Below are positions 1 through 10,425 of a stretch of 45,094 nucleotides of DNA, piece by piece. Both the position numbers and the translations under genes were made by a program. The DNA lies in assembly GCF_003353015.1 (NCBI RefSeq), contig NZ_QREM01000009.1:1573782-1618875 (forward strand). The letters are read 5' to 3'. Below the pieces are notes generated by a model. The model had not been told where the DNA came from. It saw only the letters and a program-made list of their open reading frames with translations, and ran no database searches. Each line of letters begins with the position of its first letter. Positions within the stretch are counted from its first letter, which is position 1. The DNA comes from Xanthomonas arboricola. Lineage in GTDB: Bacteria; Pseudomonadota; Gammaproteobacteria; Xanthomonadales; Xanthomonadaceae.

Positions 1-205
1 CTTCATGATCGAACGAAGGCATCGAGCACTGCTCTTCCATGCGCACCGACCCTCTCGACGGGTCCTTGCCCGCTCACCGTCGCGGGACCTTAGGCGGCAT
101 GGATGCCGCGTAAAAGACTCCATCGACGGATTCACGGCGTGTCCTGCGAGGGTGGGCGGGCAAGGGCCCTGCAGCAAATCCGCAGATCAGCCGCTCTCCG
201 CTTTA
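1..205. repeat. Dispersed repeat B, left-edge copy
   Basis: This non-coding stretch closely matches 5778-5985 in the same orientation. It contains a 29-base arm at 61-89 (beginning GGTCCTTGCCCG) whose inverted counterpart lies at 140-168, so the transcript or single strand could form a long stem. Between the arms, 92-111 carries a smaller dyad built on GCGGCAT/ATGCCGC. The copy starts at the window edge, so it may extend further left. It lies just beyond the 3' end of the first TBDR gene. Short open frames across it are not convincing genes, since they follow the repeat and not any protein family. Confidence 0.75.
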
Positions 206-221
206 CGGCGGCCCAGACAGA

Positions 222-3101
222 CTAAAACTTCAAGTCGACCCGCGCATACCAGAAGCGCCCACCGGGAATGTCGTAGGTGGAGGCGTCGTAGCCATTGAGG
301 GAGCACGACAGGCACAGCGGCGGATCCTTGTCGAAGACGTTGTTCAAGCCGGCCGTCAGTTGCAGACCCTTGAGCCAATCGACGCGATAGCCCAGCTGTG
401 CATCGTGATAGGTGATCGCATCCAGGCGATTGGTGCCTACTGCAGGATTGGAACACACCGCAAATTCCACCGCATCGCCGCATTGCTCGGTGAGCTTGGA
501 AATGTGGCGCGCGGTCCATGACGCAGTCCAGTGACCCAGCGACCAGTCCAGCACCGCGTTGCTGGTCCATTCCGGGATCGCGCTGTCCACGACTTCGATG
601 CCCGGACCCTGCGGCTGCCGTTGCCCCGCCGCACCGAGCGCCTCGTAACGGCCCACGAAGGTGTTCTGCCAGGACAACTTGAAACGGCCAAACGCCGTCT
701 CCGGCAACGTCCAGAACAGATCCACATCCCAACCGTCGGTCTTGATCGAGCCCAGATTGGTCAAGCGATTGTTGAACGCGTTGATGCCACCGGTGGAGGC
801 GCGCCCGATGCCGTTGCAATACAGCGCGTCCAGGGTATCCACACACAGGTCCAGCTGGGTTTGCGCATTGATCGCCTGGATCGCGCCGTCGACATGGTGC
901 CGATAGAACGTCATCTCCAGATCGAGGCGATCGGACCAGCTGGCATTGCTGGCGAAGCCCGGGCTGAACACGAAACCGGCACTGAAGCTGCGCGAACGCT
1001 CCGGATCCAGCTGCTCGTTGCCGCCGGTGGTGACCGAGATCTGCTGGTTGGCCTGCTGGTAGCCGGCCGGTACGCCGAGCGATGCGCAGTTCGCGGCGCT
1101 GCCGCGCGGTGCGGTGCCGCCCAACCCGATCGAGCATGGATCGGACAACTGCAGATCGGCGCGCGCGGCCGAACCGAACAACTCGCCGATGGTCGGCGCA
1201 CGGAAGCCCTCCGCGTAACTGGTGCGCAACACCAACTCATCGGTGACCTGCCAACGCAAGCCGTATTTTGGTGTGAACTCACCGCCGAAGGTGGAGTAAT
1301 CCGAATAACGGCCAGCGATGTTCAAGTCGAGTTTGTCGCCCAGCGACGAATTGGCGAAGATCGGGATATTGAGTTCGAGATAGGCCTCGTTGACGTCGTA
1401 GCTGCCCGAGGTCGGCAATGACGGTACACCGTTGTAGCGCCCCGCCACGGTGAGCGGATCGGGTTGGTAGGACCCTTCGTACTTGCGGTACTCGTAGCCG
1501 GTGGCGAACGACACCGCGCCACCGGGCAGCTGGAACAGCTCGCTGCTGAGGTTGGCGGTGAACAGGCTCAACTCGTTCTGGCTGCGGTCGCGCACCACCG
1601 GCTGGATCCAACGCAACATCTCCGGCGTGATGCTGCCGGCGCCGCCGAAGATATCCAGCGGCACGCAGCCGGCCACCGCCGCACATGCGGCCGGATCGCC
1701 CAGGCCCAGATTGATGTTGTAGAGGTTGTAGCTGCCGTAGTTGGTCTGTTCGGCCTTGTTCTTGCTGTACATGCCGTTGACGTCCCAGTACCAGGTCCGC
1801 GCCGCGCCTTCGAAAGTGCCCACCAGGCCGGTGCCGAAATACTGCGTGTCGACCTGCTGCTCGAACCGGCGCGCACCGCCTTCGACCGGGCGGCGGCCAA
1901 TCTGGATCAGGTTGGTGGCCGAATCCAACGCGAAGCCGAATGGATTGAACGGATTGAGCGCGGAAATCACGATGTTGTCGGCCAGCGGATTGCCGGTGCC
2001 GGCATCGGGGCCGAGAAAGATCGGCTCGGGCGCGGCCTGGTTGGTCGACTCGCGCCGGTTGCCCAGCGCCTTGACGTACCACTGCACGTCGTCGTTGAAG
2101 TAATAGCGGAACTGCGCGAACACGCCCTTGCGCTCGGACGGCGTCAGCAGCAGATTCTGTTCGGCAAAGTTGTAGCGGTCTGCAGTCCCAAAGCAGTGGT
2201 AATCGTCGCTGCGTGTACACCCCGCACTGCCATCGTATTGCGGCGTGCCGACACCGGCGTTGGGCGTGAGGTTCTGACGCACGCCGGTGTTGGGATCGAC
2301 GAACTGGAAGCGCCCATCCGGCGTTGCCGAACTGGCAAACGTCAGCCCGGTGCCCGGAATCGGAAAGCGCGCCTGCGCGCGATCGCGTGCATAGATCGGA
2401 TCCTGCTTGACGTAGCTGGCACCCAGAAACAGGCTGAAGTCCTCGCCGCTGGTGCCCCAGGCCAGGTCCATGCCCTGGTTGGCGCCGTCGCCCTTGCCGT
2501 ATTGCCCGTAGTTGAGCGTGACCTGCGCACCGTCGAAGCTGCGCCGGGTGATGATGTTGACCACGCCGGCAATCGCGTCCGAGCCGTACAGCGACGAGGC
2601 GCCATCTTCGAGCACCTCGATGCGCTCCACGATCGCCAGCGGAATGGTATTGAGGTCGGTCGACGAACCCACGCCCGAGGCCGAGGATTCGTTGACCCAG
2701 CGGATGCCATCGACCAGGACCAGCACGCGCTTGGAACCGAGATGACGCAGATCCACCTGCGCCGAGCCGGCGCCCACGCCACCGCCATCGGGCGGAAAAC
2801 CGAAGTTGCCCGACGAGTTGAACTTGGCGTTGAGCGCCGACCCCGACGCGGTAAGTTCCTGCAGCACCTCGCCGATGGAGGTCAGGCCGGTGCGTTCGAT
2901 ATCGGCGCGGTTGAGCGTCTGGATCGGCACCTGGCCCTGCAATTCGGCGGTCTTGATGCGCGTACCGGTGACCTGCACGCTGTCGAGCGTGCGCGTGCTC
3001 GGGGCGGCCTCGGGCTGTTGCGCCCAGGCGAGTGTGGGAACCAGACACAAGGACAACGGCACAGCCAGGCGTGACCGACGGGGGCCAATCAGACGCTTCA
3101 T
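222..3101 (-). CDS. TonB-dependent outer-membrane receptor (TBDR 1)
   Basis: A 959-residue outer-membrane receptor expected to move a ligand into the periplasm using TonB energy. The start at 3101 is preferred over upstream in-frame codons because it begins [11 protein letters not shown] followed by a hydrophobic core and an ALA-type cleavage site before QQPEA, and it has a purine-rich GAGAGAAAGG just upstream. A TonB-box-like DSVQVTG follows the signal peptide. The plug domain comes next ([22 protein letters not shown], then the [22 protein letters not shown] signature), followed by a long beta-barrel ([19 protein letters not shown]) and a terminal aromatic residue in VDLKF. The ligand cannot be told from sequence. 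It is divergent from the lytic transglycosylase gene across 271 bases and is not linked to a degradative enzyme, so its role is open. Confidence 0.93.
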   Translation of the reverse strand: MKRLIGPRRSRLAVPLSLCLVPTLAWAQQPEAAPSTRTLDSVQVTGTRIKTAELQGQVPIQTLNRADIERTGLTSIGEVLQELTASGSALNAKFNSSGNFGFPPDGGGVGAGSAQVDLRHLGSKRVLVLVDGIRWVNESSASGVGSSTDLNTIPLAIVERIEVLEDGASSLYGSDAIAGVVNIITRRSFDGAQVTLNYGQYGKGDGANQGMDLAWGTSGEDFSLFLGASYVKQDPIYARDRAQARFPIPGTGLTFASSATPDGRFQFVDPNTGVRQNLTPNAGVGTPQYDGSAGCTRSDDYHCFGTADRYNFAEQNLLLTPSERKGVFAQFRYYFNDDVQWYVKALGNRRESTNQAAPEPIFLGPDAGTGNPLADNIVISALNPFNPFGFALDSATNLIQIGRRPVEGGARRFEQQVDTQYFGTGLVGTFEGAARTWYWDVNGMYSKNKAEQTNYGSYNLYNINLGLGDPAACAAVAGCVPLDIFGGAGSITPEMLRWIQPVVRDRSQNELSLFTANLSSELFQLPGGAVSFATGYEYRKYEGSYQPDPLTVAGRYNGVPSLPTSGSYDVNEAYLELNIPIFANSSLGDKLDLNIAGRYSDYSTFGGEFTPKYGLRWQVTDELVLRTSYAEGFRAPTIGELFGSAARADLQLSDPCSIGLGGTAPRGSAANCASLGVPAGYQQANQQISVTTGGNEQLDPERSRSFSAGFVFSPGFASNASWSDRLDLEMTFYRHHVDGAIQAINAQTQLDLCVDTLDALYCNGIGRASTGGINAFNNRLTNLGSIKTDGWDVDLFWTLPETAFGRFKLSWQNTFVGRYEALGAAGQRQPQGPGIEVVDSAIPEWTSNAVLDWSLGHWTASWTARHISKLTEQCGDAVEFAVCSNPAVGTNRLDAITYHDAQLGYRVDWLKGLQLTAGLNNVFDKDPPLCLSCSLNGYDASTYDIPGGRFWYARVDLKF

Positions 3102-3372
3102 CCTTTCTCTCTCCAGAAGGATTCTTGAGTGTCCGCACGCCCCCGTGCCCTGCGGTCCGCCCCCACTTTTAAACGAAACCTTAACGCCCCGCAAGCCGAC
3201 CGTGCCGCAGTGGAAAGGGGTCTGCATTGCTCAACCGCATCGGGCCACGGGTACGCATGCGCGGTACGCAGCTGCATCGCACTGCACGCCCATCACTGCC
3301 GGCAGCGCCAGTCGGCACAGACCCAGTGCGCATTCACTCAGGCGCGCAGGCGTGCTTCGGTATCATCGCGCA

Positions 3373-5346
3373 ATGACTTATCCCCCCCGTCTTGCCACTG
3401 TTTTCGTCGGCCTGCTGTGCCTTGGCAGCACTGCGCTGCATGCCCAGAGCCTGGACCCGCAACTGACCGCCATGCGCGATGCCATCGCTGCTGCAGAGCG
3501 CGGCCAGTCCGATGCCGGTCAGCTGGGCGCGTTGAACCGCCACCCGCTGTATGGCTGGCTGGAATTTGCCACGCTCAAGCGCAACATCGACAAGGTGTCC
3601 AATGCGCAGGCGCAGGGATTCCTGCAGCGTTATGCGGGCCAGCCGGTGGCCGAAAGCTTCCGCGGCACCTGGTTGCCGGCGGTGGCGCGCCGCCAGGACT
3701 GGAACACCTTGCTGGCCAACTGGAAGCCCACCGACAACCTGGGCCTGCGCTGCGCGCAGCTGACCGCACGCCAGGCGACCGGCAAGCTGGATGCACAGTG
3801 GAGCCGCGACGCGTTGACCTTGTGGCGCTCGGGCAAGGGCCTGCCCGATGCCTGCGATCCGGTGGTTGCCGGGCTGGAAGCGCGAGGCGAGCTCACTGCC
3901 GCGCTGCGCTGGGAACGCGTGGAAGCGGCTGCCGATGCACAGCAGCCGGCGGTGATGCGCACCGCCGCGCGCGGCTTGCCGGCGGCCGATCTGGCATTGG
4001 CGAACGATTACGCCGCGTTTCTGGACAAGGTGCACCCGCGTGCACTTGGTTGGCCAAAGACCGAGCGCAGCCGTCGCATCGCCGTCGACGGCCTGGCCAA
4101 ACTCGCCAAGAGCGATCCGGACGCGGCCGAGCAGCAGCTGCCACAGCTGGCGACCGCACTCGGCTTCAGCGAGGCGCAGCGCGGCCAGGTGCTGTACCAG
4201 ATCGCGCTGTGGACGGTGGCGTCCTACCTGCCCGATTCGGCACGGCGCCTCAATGCAGTCCCCGATGCCTCCTACGACGAGCGCCTGCACGAATGGCGCG
4301 CGCGCGAGGCGATGTCGCGTGGCGATTGGCCGGCGGCCCTGGCGGCGATCCGCAAGATGCCGGCGACCCAGCGCAGCGATTCGCGCTGGCAGTACTTCGA
4401 AGCGCGCCTGGCCGAGAAGACCGGCGCGGCCGCAGCCGCACAGCCGCTGTATCGCGCCGCCGCGCAATCGCCGACCTTCCACGGCTTCCTGGCCGCCGAT
4501 CGCCTGCAGCAGCCGTATCGGCTGTGTCCGTGGGAGCCCAAGGACAATCCGCAAACAAAGGCCGCCGTCGCGCGCGATCCGGCGTTGAACCGCGCGATCG
4601 CCCTGTTCCAGATCGACCGCCCCGGTTGGGCGGTGGCCGAGTGGAACGACGCCGCCAGCCGCTTCGACGACACCCAGCGCCGGCTAGCGGTGCAGGTGGC
4701 CAACGAAAACGGCTGGTTTGATCGCGCGGTGTTCGCGCTAGGCAAGCAGCCGGACGAACAACGGCTATATGCGTTGCGCTTTCCGCTACATCACGACGAC
4801 AGCATTCGCCGCGAAGCGGCCAAGAACGCGATCGACCCGGCCTGGGTGGCAGCAGAGATCCGTGCCGAAAGCATCTTCAATCCACGCGCGCGTTCGCCTG
4901 CCAACGCGATGGGCCTGATGCAGGTCTTGCCGGGCACCGGCGCGGCCGTGGCAAAGGGCATCGCCCTGCCCGGCTACGCAGGCGCCACCAGCCTGTACGA
5001 GCCGGACACCAACATCGCCATCGGCACCGCCTATCTACGCCAGTTGCTCAACACCTACGGCCTGCCCTACCTCACCATCGCCGCCTACAACGCCGGCCCG
5101 GGGCCGACCGGGCGCTGGCAATCGCAACGCCCCAGCTTCGAGCCGGATTTCTGGATCGAGACCATCAGCTACAAGGAAACCCGCGAGTACGTTGCGCGCG
5201 TATTGGCCTTCAGCGTGATCTACGACTGGCAACTCAACGGCGACATGCTGCCGCTGAGCGATCGCCTGATGGGCAAGCTGGTGGACAAGCGCCTGAAGCC
5301 GGTATGCACGCCGGGCCAGGCGACCACCAACGCGGCGCAGGACTGA
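3373..5346 (+). CDS. slt: Periplasmic soluble lytic murein transglycosylase
   Basis: A 657-residue enzyme of the Slt70 type, which cleaves the glycan strands of peptidoglycan between MurNAc and GlcNAc to give 1,6-anhydro ends. The chosen start gives a signal peptide ([18 protein letters not shown], cleavage after ALHA). The middle is an alpha-helical superhelical region rich in Ala and Leu repeats. The C-terminal lysozyme-like domain has the catalytic Glu at about residue 499 in AEIRAES, then [11 protein letters not shown], the substrate-binding segment [11 protein letters not shown], and a conserved Tyr-rich end ([12 protein letters not shown]). The length fits the family. An in-frame extension to about 2806 runs over the neighbouring TBDR gene and is not credible. 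It stands alone in the plus direction. Confidence 0.93.
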   Translation: MTYPPRLATVFVGLLCLGSTALHAQSLDPQLTAMRDAIAAAERGQSDAGQLGALNRHPLYGWLEFATLKRNIDKVSNAQAQGFLQRYAGQPVAESFRGTWLPAVARRQDWNTLLANWKPTDNLGLRCAQLTARQATGKLDAQWSRDALTLWRSGKGLPDACDPVVAGLEARGELTAALRWERVEAAADAQQPAVMRTAARGLPAADLALANDYAAFLDKVHPRALGWPKTERSRRIAVDGLAKLAKSDPDAAEQQLPQLATALGFSEAQRGQVLYQIALWTVASYLPDSARRLNAVPDASYDERLHEWRAREAMSRGDWPAALAAIRKMPATQRSDSRWQYFEARLAEKTGAAAAAQPLYRAAAQSPTFHGFLAADRLQQPYRLCPWEPKDNPQTKAAVARDPALNRAIALFQIDRPGWAVAEWNDAASRFDDTQRRLAVQVANENGWFDRAVFALGKQPDEQRLYALRFPLHHDDSIRREAAKNAIDPAWVAAEIRAESIFNPRARSPANAMGLMQVLPGTGAAVAKGIALPGYAGATSLYEPDTNIAIGTAYLRQLLNTYGLPYLTIAAYNAGPGPTGRWQSQRPSFEPDFWIETISYKETREYVARVLAFSVIYDWQLNGDMLPLSDRLMGKLVDKRLKPVCTPGQATTNAAQD

Positions 5347-5482
5347 GCGGCGAGCCAACCAACGAGCACCGCCACCGACTGAGGGGGCGTGCTTGCGCGG
5401 TGAGGGTGGTTGTCTCGGCCAGGGGCGCAAAGCATGCGATACCCCGCTGATACGCATCGCTCGGCACTCATCGGGGATTGGA

Positions 5483-5538
5483 GCTTTGAGGCTTTGAGGC
5501 TTTGAGGCTTTGAGGCTTTGAGGCTTTGAGGCTTTGAG
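5483..5538. repeat. Octamer tandem array, 7 copies of GCTTTGAG
   Basis: Seven perfect head-to-tail copies of the octamer GCTTTGAG, followed by a partial GC. It lies 137 bases after the slt stop codon and 53 bases before repeat A. No gene spans it. Perfect short-unit arrays of this kind commonly vary in copy number between strains through slippage. Confidence 0.95.
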
Positions 5539-5590
5539 GCCAACCAGCATTTCAGGTCATTGCGTCGTTCGGGTGCAAATCGAAAGCCCG

Positions 5591-5717
5591 GTGCGTCGAG
5601 GGCGCGGCGCCCTCACCGCTTGCAGGACACGCCGTGAACCCGTCCCTGGGAGCTCGGTGGCGGCATTCATGCCGCCACACGGTCCCGCAACCGGCGAGGA
5701 CACCGCACCAGACAGTT
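5591..5717. repeat. Dispersed repeat A, internal copy
   Basis: A 127-base segment that matches the right edge of the window (44968-45094) base for base over most of its length, in the same orientation, including a long identical 3' part ending in ACCAGACAGTT. It contains a 22-base dyad at 5657-5678 (GTGGCGGCAT, two bases, ATGCCGCCAC). No coding function is apparent. Confidence 0.88.
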
Positions 5718-5777
5718 GGTTGGCGCTCATTTGAAAAGCTGTTTGTACTGCGGAGTGCATCAGAGATGGAGCGGATG

Positions 5778-5985
5778 CTTCATCGTCGAACAAGGCGCAC
5801 CCAGCACTGCTCTTACCTTGCGCACCGACCCTCTCGACTGGTCCTTGCCCGCCCACCGTCGCGGGACCTTACGCGGCATGGATGCCGCGTTAGAGCTTAC
5901 AGGGACGTACTTGCAGCGTGTCCCGCGATGGTGGGCGGGCAAGGGCCCTGCAGCCAAGTCGCAGCCCATCCGCTCTACAGCTGAC
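5778..5985. repeat. Dispersed repeat B, internal copy with long inverted arms
   Basis: It matches the left edge of the window (1-205) in the same orientation. The arms at 5840-5868 and 5919-5947 are inverted repeats of 29 bases that pair at 26 positions, and the loop contains a second dyad at 5871-5890 (ACGCGGCAT, GG, ATGCCGCGT). It begins 60 bases after repeat A, so A and B may be parts of one composite element. Confidence 0.82.
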
Positions 5986-6054
5986 CTACACAGGCCAGTC
6001 GCAAGTCGCGTTGGCTTGCTGTTGACGGCCGCAAAGCCACGTAAGCGCTACAAG

Positions 6055-6205
6055 GATGTATTTGCAGCGTGTCCCGCGGTGGTGGGCGGGCAAGGGCCCC
6101 GCAGCCAGGCCGTAGTTCACTGGCCCTGCCTTGCAGCGTGTCCTCCGATGCCAGGCGGGCGAGGGCCCTACAGCCAGGCCGCAGATCCGCCACTCTCAGC
6201 GCTAC
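6055..6205. repeat. Degenerate single arms of repeat B
   Basis: Two more copies of only the right arm of repeat B: 6070-6098 is a close match and 6139-6167 is degenerate. Each is followed by a GCAGCC or CAGCC tail like the full copies. The left arms are missing, so these look like decayed or partial copies arranged in tandem. Confidence 0.65.
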
Positions 6206-6350
6206 GACTGGATGACCCGCATTGACCGATCGGCGCCAGCTGCTGAGAGCATGTTGGCGTCGCCTGGCATTCCAAAACGTTGCCCAAAAGTCCCACGGCA
6301 ATCGATGCGTGGTGTTTCGACCCGCGCCCTGCATCGGGCATCATGTCGCG

Positions 6351-7583
6351 ATGAAGATCTATCTCGTTGGCGGCGCAGTCCGCGATGCCCTGCTTGGCCA
6401 GCCCGCTGGCGACCGCGACTGGGTCGTGGTCGGTGCCGATCAGGCGCAGATGGAACGCCTGGGCTTCAAACCGGTGGGCAAGGATTTCCCGGTGTTCCTG
6501 CATCCGCGTAGCGGCGAGGAATATGCGTTGGCGCGCACCGAGCGCAAGTCCGGGCGCGGCTATCGCGGGTTTGTGGTGGATGCCGATCCGTCGGTGACCC
6601 TGGAAGAAGACCTGCTGCGCCGCGACTTCACCATCAACGCGATTGCGCGCGACGAGGACACCGGCGAGTTGTTCGACCCGTATGGCGGCGCGCGCGATCT
6701 GCAAGCGCGCGTGTTGCGCCACGTGGGGCCGGCGTTTGTCGAAGATCCCGTGCGCGTGTTGCGCGCTGCCCGCTTCATGGCGCGGCTGGCGCCGCTTGGT
6801 TTCACCATCGCGCCCGAAACCGCCGCCTTGGTGCGCGAGATGGCCGCCAGCGGCGAACTGGACAGCCTGGTGCCCGAACGGGTGTGGCAGGAATTACGTC
6901 GCGTGCTGGAGAGTGCGCAGCCGTCGGCCTTCCTGCGCACGCTGCACGACACCGAAGCGCTGCGCATCATCCTGCCCGAAATCGATGCCCTGTATGGCGT
7001 GCCGCAACGTGCCGAATTTCATCCGGAGGTGGATACCGGCACTCACCAGGAAATGGTCAGCGACATGGCTGCGCGGCTGGCGCCCGGCGATGCGCTGGTG
7101 GGCTTTGCCGCACTGACTCACGACCTGGGCAAGGCGCTCACCCCGCCGGAGGAGTGGCCGCGCCACATCATGCACGAACAGCGCGGCCTCGCCCCGCTGC
7201 AGACATTATGCGAGCGCCTCAAGGTGCCGCAGGATTATCGCCAGCTCGCCGTCACTGCCTGCCGCGAGCACTTGAATGTGCACCGCCTGTCCGAACTGCG
7301 CGACCGCACCGTGCACGAGCTGCTGGTGCGCTGCGACGGGTTCCGCCGCCCCGAGCGCATCGCACAACTCGCCCTGGTCTGCGAAGCCGATAAACGTGGC
7401 CGGCTAGGCAGTGAAGAGGCCGCGTATCCACAGGGCGACCAACTCAAACGCCTGCATGCTGCTGCACTGGCCATCAATGCGCGCGACCTGGCCGCAGAAG
7501 GCCTGCAAGGCCCGCAGATCGGCGAGGCATTGGCGACGGCACGGATTGCGGCGATTGCGGCGGCGCGCAGGGCCAGCGCATAG
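6351..7583 (+). CDS. cca: Multifunctional CCA-adding enzyme (tRNA nucleotidyltransferase)
   Basis: A 410-residue cytoplasmic enzyme that builds or repairs the 3' CCA end of tRNAs. The start is set by the conserved N terminus [16 protein letters not shown]. Class II nucleotidyltransferase motifs follow: the metal-binding Asp pair in DRD at 21-23, the [12 protein letters not shown] block at 90-101, and the helical neck region with [14 protein letters not shown]-terminal HD domain is present, with His257-Asp258 in THDLGKAL and a later CREHLNVHR segment. In this class the HD domain has phosphohydrolase activity. The length matches the proteobacterial multifunctional form. It is a single gene on the plus strand, facing the second TBDR gene. 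Confidence 0.96.
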   Translation: MKIYLVGGAVRDALLGQPAGDRDWVVVGADQAQMERLGFKPVGKDFPVFLHPRSGEEYALARTERKSGRGYRGFVVDADPSVTLEEDLLRRDFTINAIARDEDTGELFDPYGGARDLQARVLRHVGPAFVEDPVRVLRAARFMARLAPLGFTIAPETAALVREMAASGELDSLVPERVWQELRRVLESAQPSAFLRTLHDTEALRIILPEIDALYGVPQRAEFHPEVDTGTHQEMVSDMAARLAPGDALVGFAALTHDLGKALTPPEEWPRHIMHEQRGLAPLQTLCERLKVPQDYRQLAVTACREHLNVHRLSELRDRTVHELLVRCDGFRRPERIAQLALVCEADKRGRLGSEEAAYPQGDQLKRLHAAALAINARDLAAEGLQGPQIGEALATARIAAIAAARRASA

Positions 7584-7720
7584 CCAATGCATCGCGCATG
7601 CCGTTGCAGCGACGCAACGCTGATGTGGGAGCGCCAGGCAGGATGTGACTGCACCGCTCCGGGCTGGCGACCACCCAACCCGGTCGACGTCAGGGATGCA
7701 GCGCACACGCGGGGTATCAC

Positions 7721-7754
7721 TATTCAACCGGGCGGCTGCACGACAGCCGCCCGG
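7721..7754 (-). terminator. Probable terminator after TBDR 2
   Basis: A perfect 11-base-pair stem (7728-7738 with 7744-7754) and a 5-base loop lie 8 bases past the TBDR 2 stop codon. On the minus strand the stem is followed by TTGAATAG, a weak T tract, so intrinsic termination is likely but not certain. It sits between two converging genes and may also slow transcription from cca. Confidence 0.6.
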
Positions 7755-7761
7755 CGATGCG

Positions 7762-10425
7762 TCACAGCTTGAAGTTCAGGCTCAGCATGAAGGAGCGGCC
7801 GTTCTTGTAGAGGTAGTACGGCTGGTTCTTGTTGCCGATGTAGCTGAAGTAGGTTTCATCCAGCAGATTGGTGGCTTCCAGCGCCACGCGCAGCCGCTCG
7901 GTGGCCTGGTAGCCGAACGAGGCATCGACCTGGGTGAACGCATCGGTCATCTGCTGCCCGTTGAGGCGGCCGATCTGGGTGAAATATTCCGAGCGCCAGC
8001 CCAGGTTCACCCGCGCACTCCATTTGCCCTGCTCGTAGTACGGGCTGAGGTTGTAGGCGTTGCGCGAGTTGTACGGCAGGCTGTAATCGCCATCGGTTTT
8101 CGAATCGGAATAGGTGTAATTGGCCACCACGCCGAACCCGTTGCCGAAGTTGTGCTGCAGGTTGAGCGCCACGCCCTGCACCTTGGCATCGCCGGCATTG
8201 GTCGGCACGGACGTCTGGTAGGTGCTTGAGCCGCCGGTGGCGTTGTTGAAGAACACCCGGTCTTCCACCGTGGTCAGGATGTAGTTGGAGATGTCGCGCG
8301 AGAAGAACTCGCCGCTGAGCAGGCTGCTGTCGGAGAAATACCACTCCAGCGAAGCGCCCAGGTTGGTCGACTCGTACGGGCTCAGGCCGGGATTGCCCGT
8401 GGACGCGGTGAGCGTGGTGTCGTCAGTGGCCACGTACGGGGTCATGTTGGTGTAGCGCGGCCGCGCGATGACCTTGGAGGCAGCCAGGCGCAGCATCAGG
8501 TCGTCGCGCAGGTCGTAGGCGATGTTGAAGGACGGCAGCCACTTGCCATAGCTGCTGAGGAAGTTGACCGGCGTATAGCCGCCACCGGGCGCGTAGCTGA
8601 AACCGTCGGTGGAATCGCGCGTGTGCACGTAGCGTACGCCGATGTTGCCGCGATAGCGCTCGCCGGAAAAATTGCCCTGCAGGAACCAGGCGCGGTTCTG
8701 CTCCTCGATGCTGTAGTTGCCGGCGTAGCTGATCGGCAGGCCGGCATCGCCTTCCAGGCCACCGATGTAGCGACCGATCGCGCCGCGGCCGATGGTGGAC
8801 CAGCGTTGCATGTCGGCGCTGGTGGACAGGCCGTCCAGGTAGCCGGACGGCGTGGTGCCTGGCGAGAAATCCGCGAGCGTGCTGCCGTCGTTCGGCGTCC
8901 AGGTGCGGCTGTAGGACGACTGCCCGGTGGCATGATTGGTGAGCTTGATGCCGGTCAGGATCTGCGTGAACGGGCCCCACTCCACCGCATGGTCGAAGTC
9001 CAGCTGCAGGTAGCGCTCCTTGTCGTACTGCGGGCTGTGGCTGGCGGAGGCATTGTTGAGCTGCATTGCCGCCGCATTGGTGGGATCGGTGCTGTAGTCC
9101 ATCGCGGTGCGGCGCCCGTCGATGTTGTAGCTGTAACCGGCGAGATTGCGGAACTGGATGCCGTAGATGCGCTCGGCACCGCCTTGGGAACTGGTGTAAC
9201 CGACCTGGCTGGAGGCATTCCAGCCGTCGCCATGCCAGTCGGCGCGCAGATGGATGCTGCCGGTGCTGACATCGCTGCTGCGCAGGTAGCCATCCAGGAA
9301 GGTGGTGGACTGATCGCCGAAGGTGCCCGAGGTCGCCACGCCGTTCTCGAAGCCCAGCGCCTGCGCATCGCCGGGGTTAGAGCCCCAGTACCCGTAGCGG
9401 CTCTGGTTGTAGTTGTCGAAATTCTCGGTGACGTACAGGCCGGTCAGGTTGAGCTCGAAGTCGGCATCGGGCTTCCATTGCAGGGCGGCGCTGACGCCAT
9501 CGCGCTTGCGCGTCTGCTGGAACAGCGCGGTATTGATCGAGGTCGGGAACACGCCGGTGTTGTTGCCGACCACCGCCGGCGGAAACGCCGCGTCGGCGAC
9601 ATCGTCGTAGCCGAAGATCTCCACACCCTCGCGGCGCAGGACACGCTGGGAATGCATCACCGAAGCCAACACGCCGAACGTTTCGTCCTGGTTCTTCCAG
9701 CTGTACAGGGCCGAGGCGTTCGGCTTGCCTTCGTCGGAGCGATCGTTGTAGCCATAGCTCACCGTGCCGGTCAGCGTATTGCGCTCCAGTTCGAGCGGTT
9801 TGCGCGTGTGCACGATCACGGTGCCGCCGATCGACCCTTCGTCGATGCGCGCTTCCGGCGTCTTGTAGACCTCCATCAGGCCGACCACTTCCGGCGCCAG
9901 CGTGCTGTAGTTGAACGAGCGGCTGTCCGGGTCGTTGGGGTCGCCGCCCCAGCTGGTGGAGGCAATGGTCTGGCCGTTGAGCAGCACGCGGTTGAGCGCC
10001 GGATCGGTGCCGAGGATGCTGACCTTCTCGCCTTCGCCGAACTGCCGGTCCACGGTGATGCCGGACAGCCGCGACAGCGACTCGGCGACGTTGGTATCGG
10101 GGAATTTGCCGATGTCTTCGGCGCTGATCGCATCGACGATCGCATCGGCATTGCGCTTGACGTTGAGTGCCTTGCCGAGGCTGGCCTGATAGCCGACCAC
10201 CTTGACCTCGTCCAGCGTGGACACCGATGGGTTGGTCTGCGCGGACGGCTGTTGCCGGGCGGGTTCCGCCTCCTGCGCAAACGCGGGAAGCATGCTGGCA
10301 CCGGCGAGGGCAGCGCCACCCAGCAGCAGGCGACGGACGGCAACACTCAGTCGCGAGCGACATGGCGCACGCTCGGCAGCGTTGGCGCAATCACGGGACA
10401 ACTCACACACACGGGCTTGCAGCAT
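7762..10425 (-). CDS. TonB-dependent receptor, oligosaccharide type (TBDR 2)
   Basis: An 887-residue outer-membrane receptor. The start at 10425 (MLQARVCELSRD) has AAGAGG about ten bases upstream. The signal peptide is long, with a late hydrophobic core (RLLLGGAALAGASML) ending PAFAQ. A TonB-box-like DEVKVVG follows, then SAEDIGKFPDTNVAESLSR, the plug signature of the large Caulobacter/Xanthomonas receptor family (TIGR01782 type) often tied to glycans. Barrel features include PRYTNMTPYV and LGASLEWYFS, and the protein ends LNFKL. A near-perfect LacI-type operator lies 213 bases upstream and matches another before TBDR 3. With the nag genes 2.4 kb away, a role in uptake of GlcNAc-containing sugars is a reasonable inference. 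In the X. campestris nag locus a receptor named NixC has been placed in a similar setting; I cannot confirm identity. Confidence 0.92.
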   Translation of the reverse strand: MLQARVCELSRDCANAAERAPCRSRLSVAVRRLLLGGAALAGASMLPAFAQEAEPARQQPSAQTNPSVSTLDEVKVVGYQASLGKALNVKRNADAIVDAISAEDIGKFPDTNVAESLSRLSGITVDRQFGEGEKVSILGTDPALNRVLLNGQTIASTSWGGDPNDPDSRSFNYSTLAPEVVGLMEVYKTPEARIDEGSIGGTVIVHTRKPLELERNTLTGTVSYGYNDRSDEGKPNASALYSWKNQDETFGVLASVMHSQRVLRREGVEIFGYDDVADAAFPPAVVGNNTGVFPTSINTALFQQTRKRDGVSAALQWKPDADFELNLTGLYVTENFDNYNQSRYGYWGSNPGDAQALGFENGVATSGTFGDQSTTFLDGYLRSSDVSTGSIHLRADWHGDGWNASSQVGYTSSQGGAERIYGIQFRNLAGYSYNIDGRRTAMDYSTDPTNAAAMQLNNASASHSPQYDKERYLQLDFDHAVEWGPFTQILTGIKLTNHATGQSSYSRTWTPNDGSTLADFSPGTTPSGYLDGLSTSADMQRWSTIGRGAIGRYIGGLEGDAGLPISYAGNYSIEEQNRAWFLQGNFSGERYRGNIGVRYVHTRDSTDGFSYAPGGGYTPVNFLSSYGKWLPSFNIAYDLRDDLMLRLAASKVIARPRYTNMTPYVATDDTTLTASTGNPGLSPYESTNLGASLEWYFSDSSLLSGEFFSRDISNYILTTVEDRVFFNNATGGSSTYQTSVPTNAGDAKVQGVALNLQHNFGNGFGVVANYTYSDSKTDGDYSLPYNSRNAYNLSPYYEQGKWSARVNLGWRSEYFTQIGRLNGQQMTDAFTQVDASFGYQATERLRVALEATNLLDETYFSYIGNKNQPYYLYKNGRSFMLSLNFKL

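Larger units (their letters stand above)
5347..6350. other. Gene-free interval rich in repeats
   Basis: About 1 kb between slt and cca with no supportable protein-coding gene. It holds an octamer array (5483-5538), one copy of dispersed repeat A (5591-5717), one copy of dispersed repeat B (5778-5985), and two further degenerate single arms of repeat B (6070-6098 and 6139-6167). Several open frames of 100-180 codons cross it, but they read through the repeats in both directions and resemble nothing. Confidence 0.75.

Noticed and set aside
187..1137. A 316-codon minus-strand frame overlapping TBDR 1
   Set aside because: Arginine- and glycine-rich shadow of the TBDR in another frame with no start context or family features.
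5716..6225. A 169-codon open frame between slt and cca
   Set aside because: It runs through repeat B and its orphan arms; its translation reflects the repeat and has no family features.
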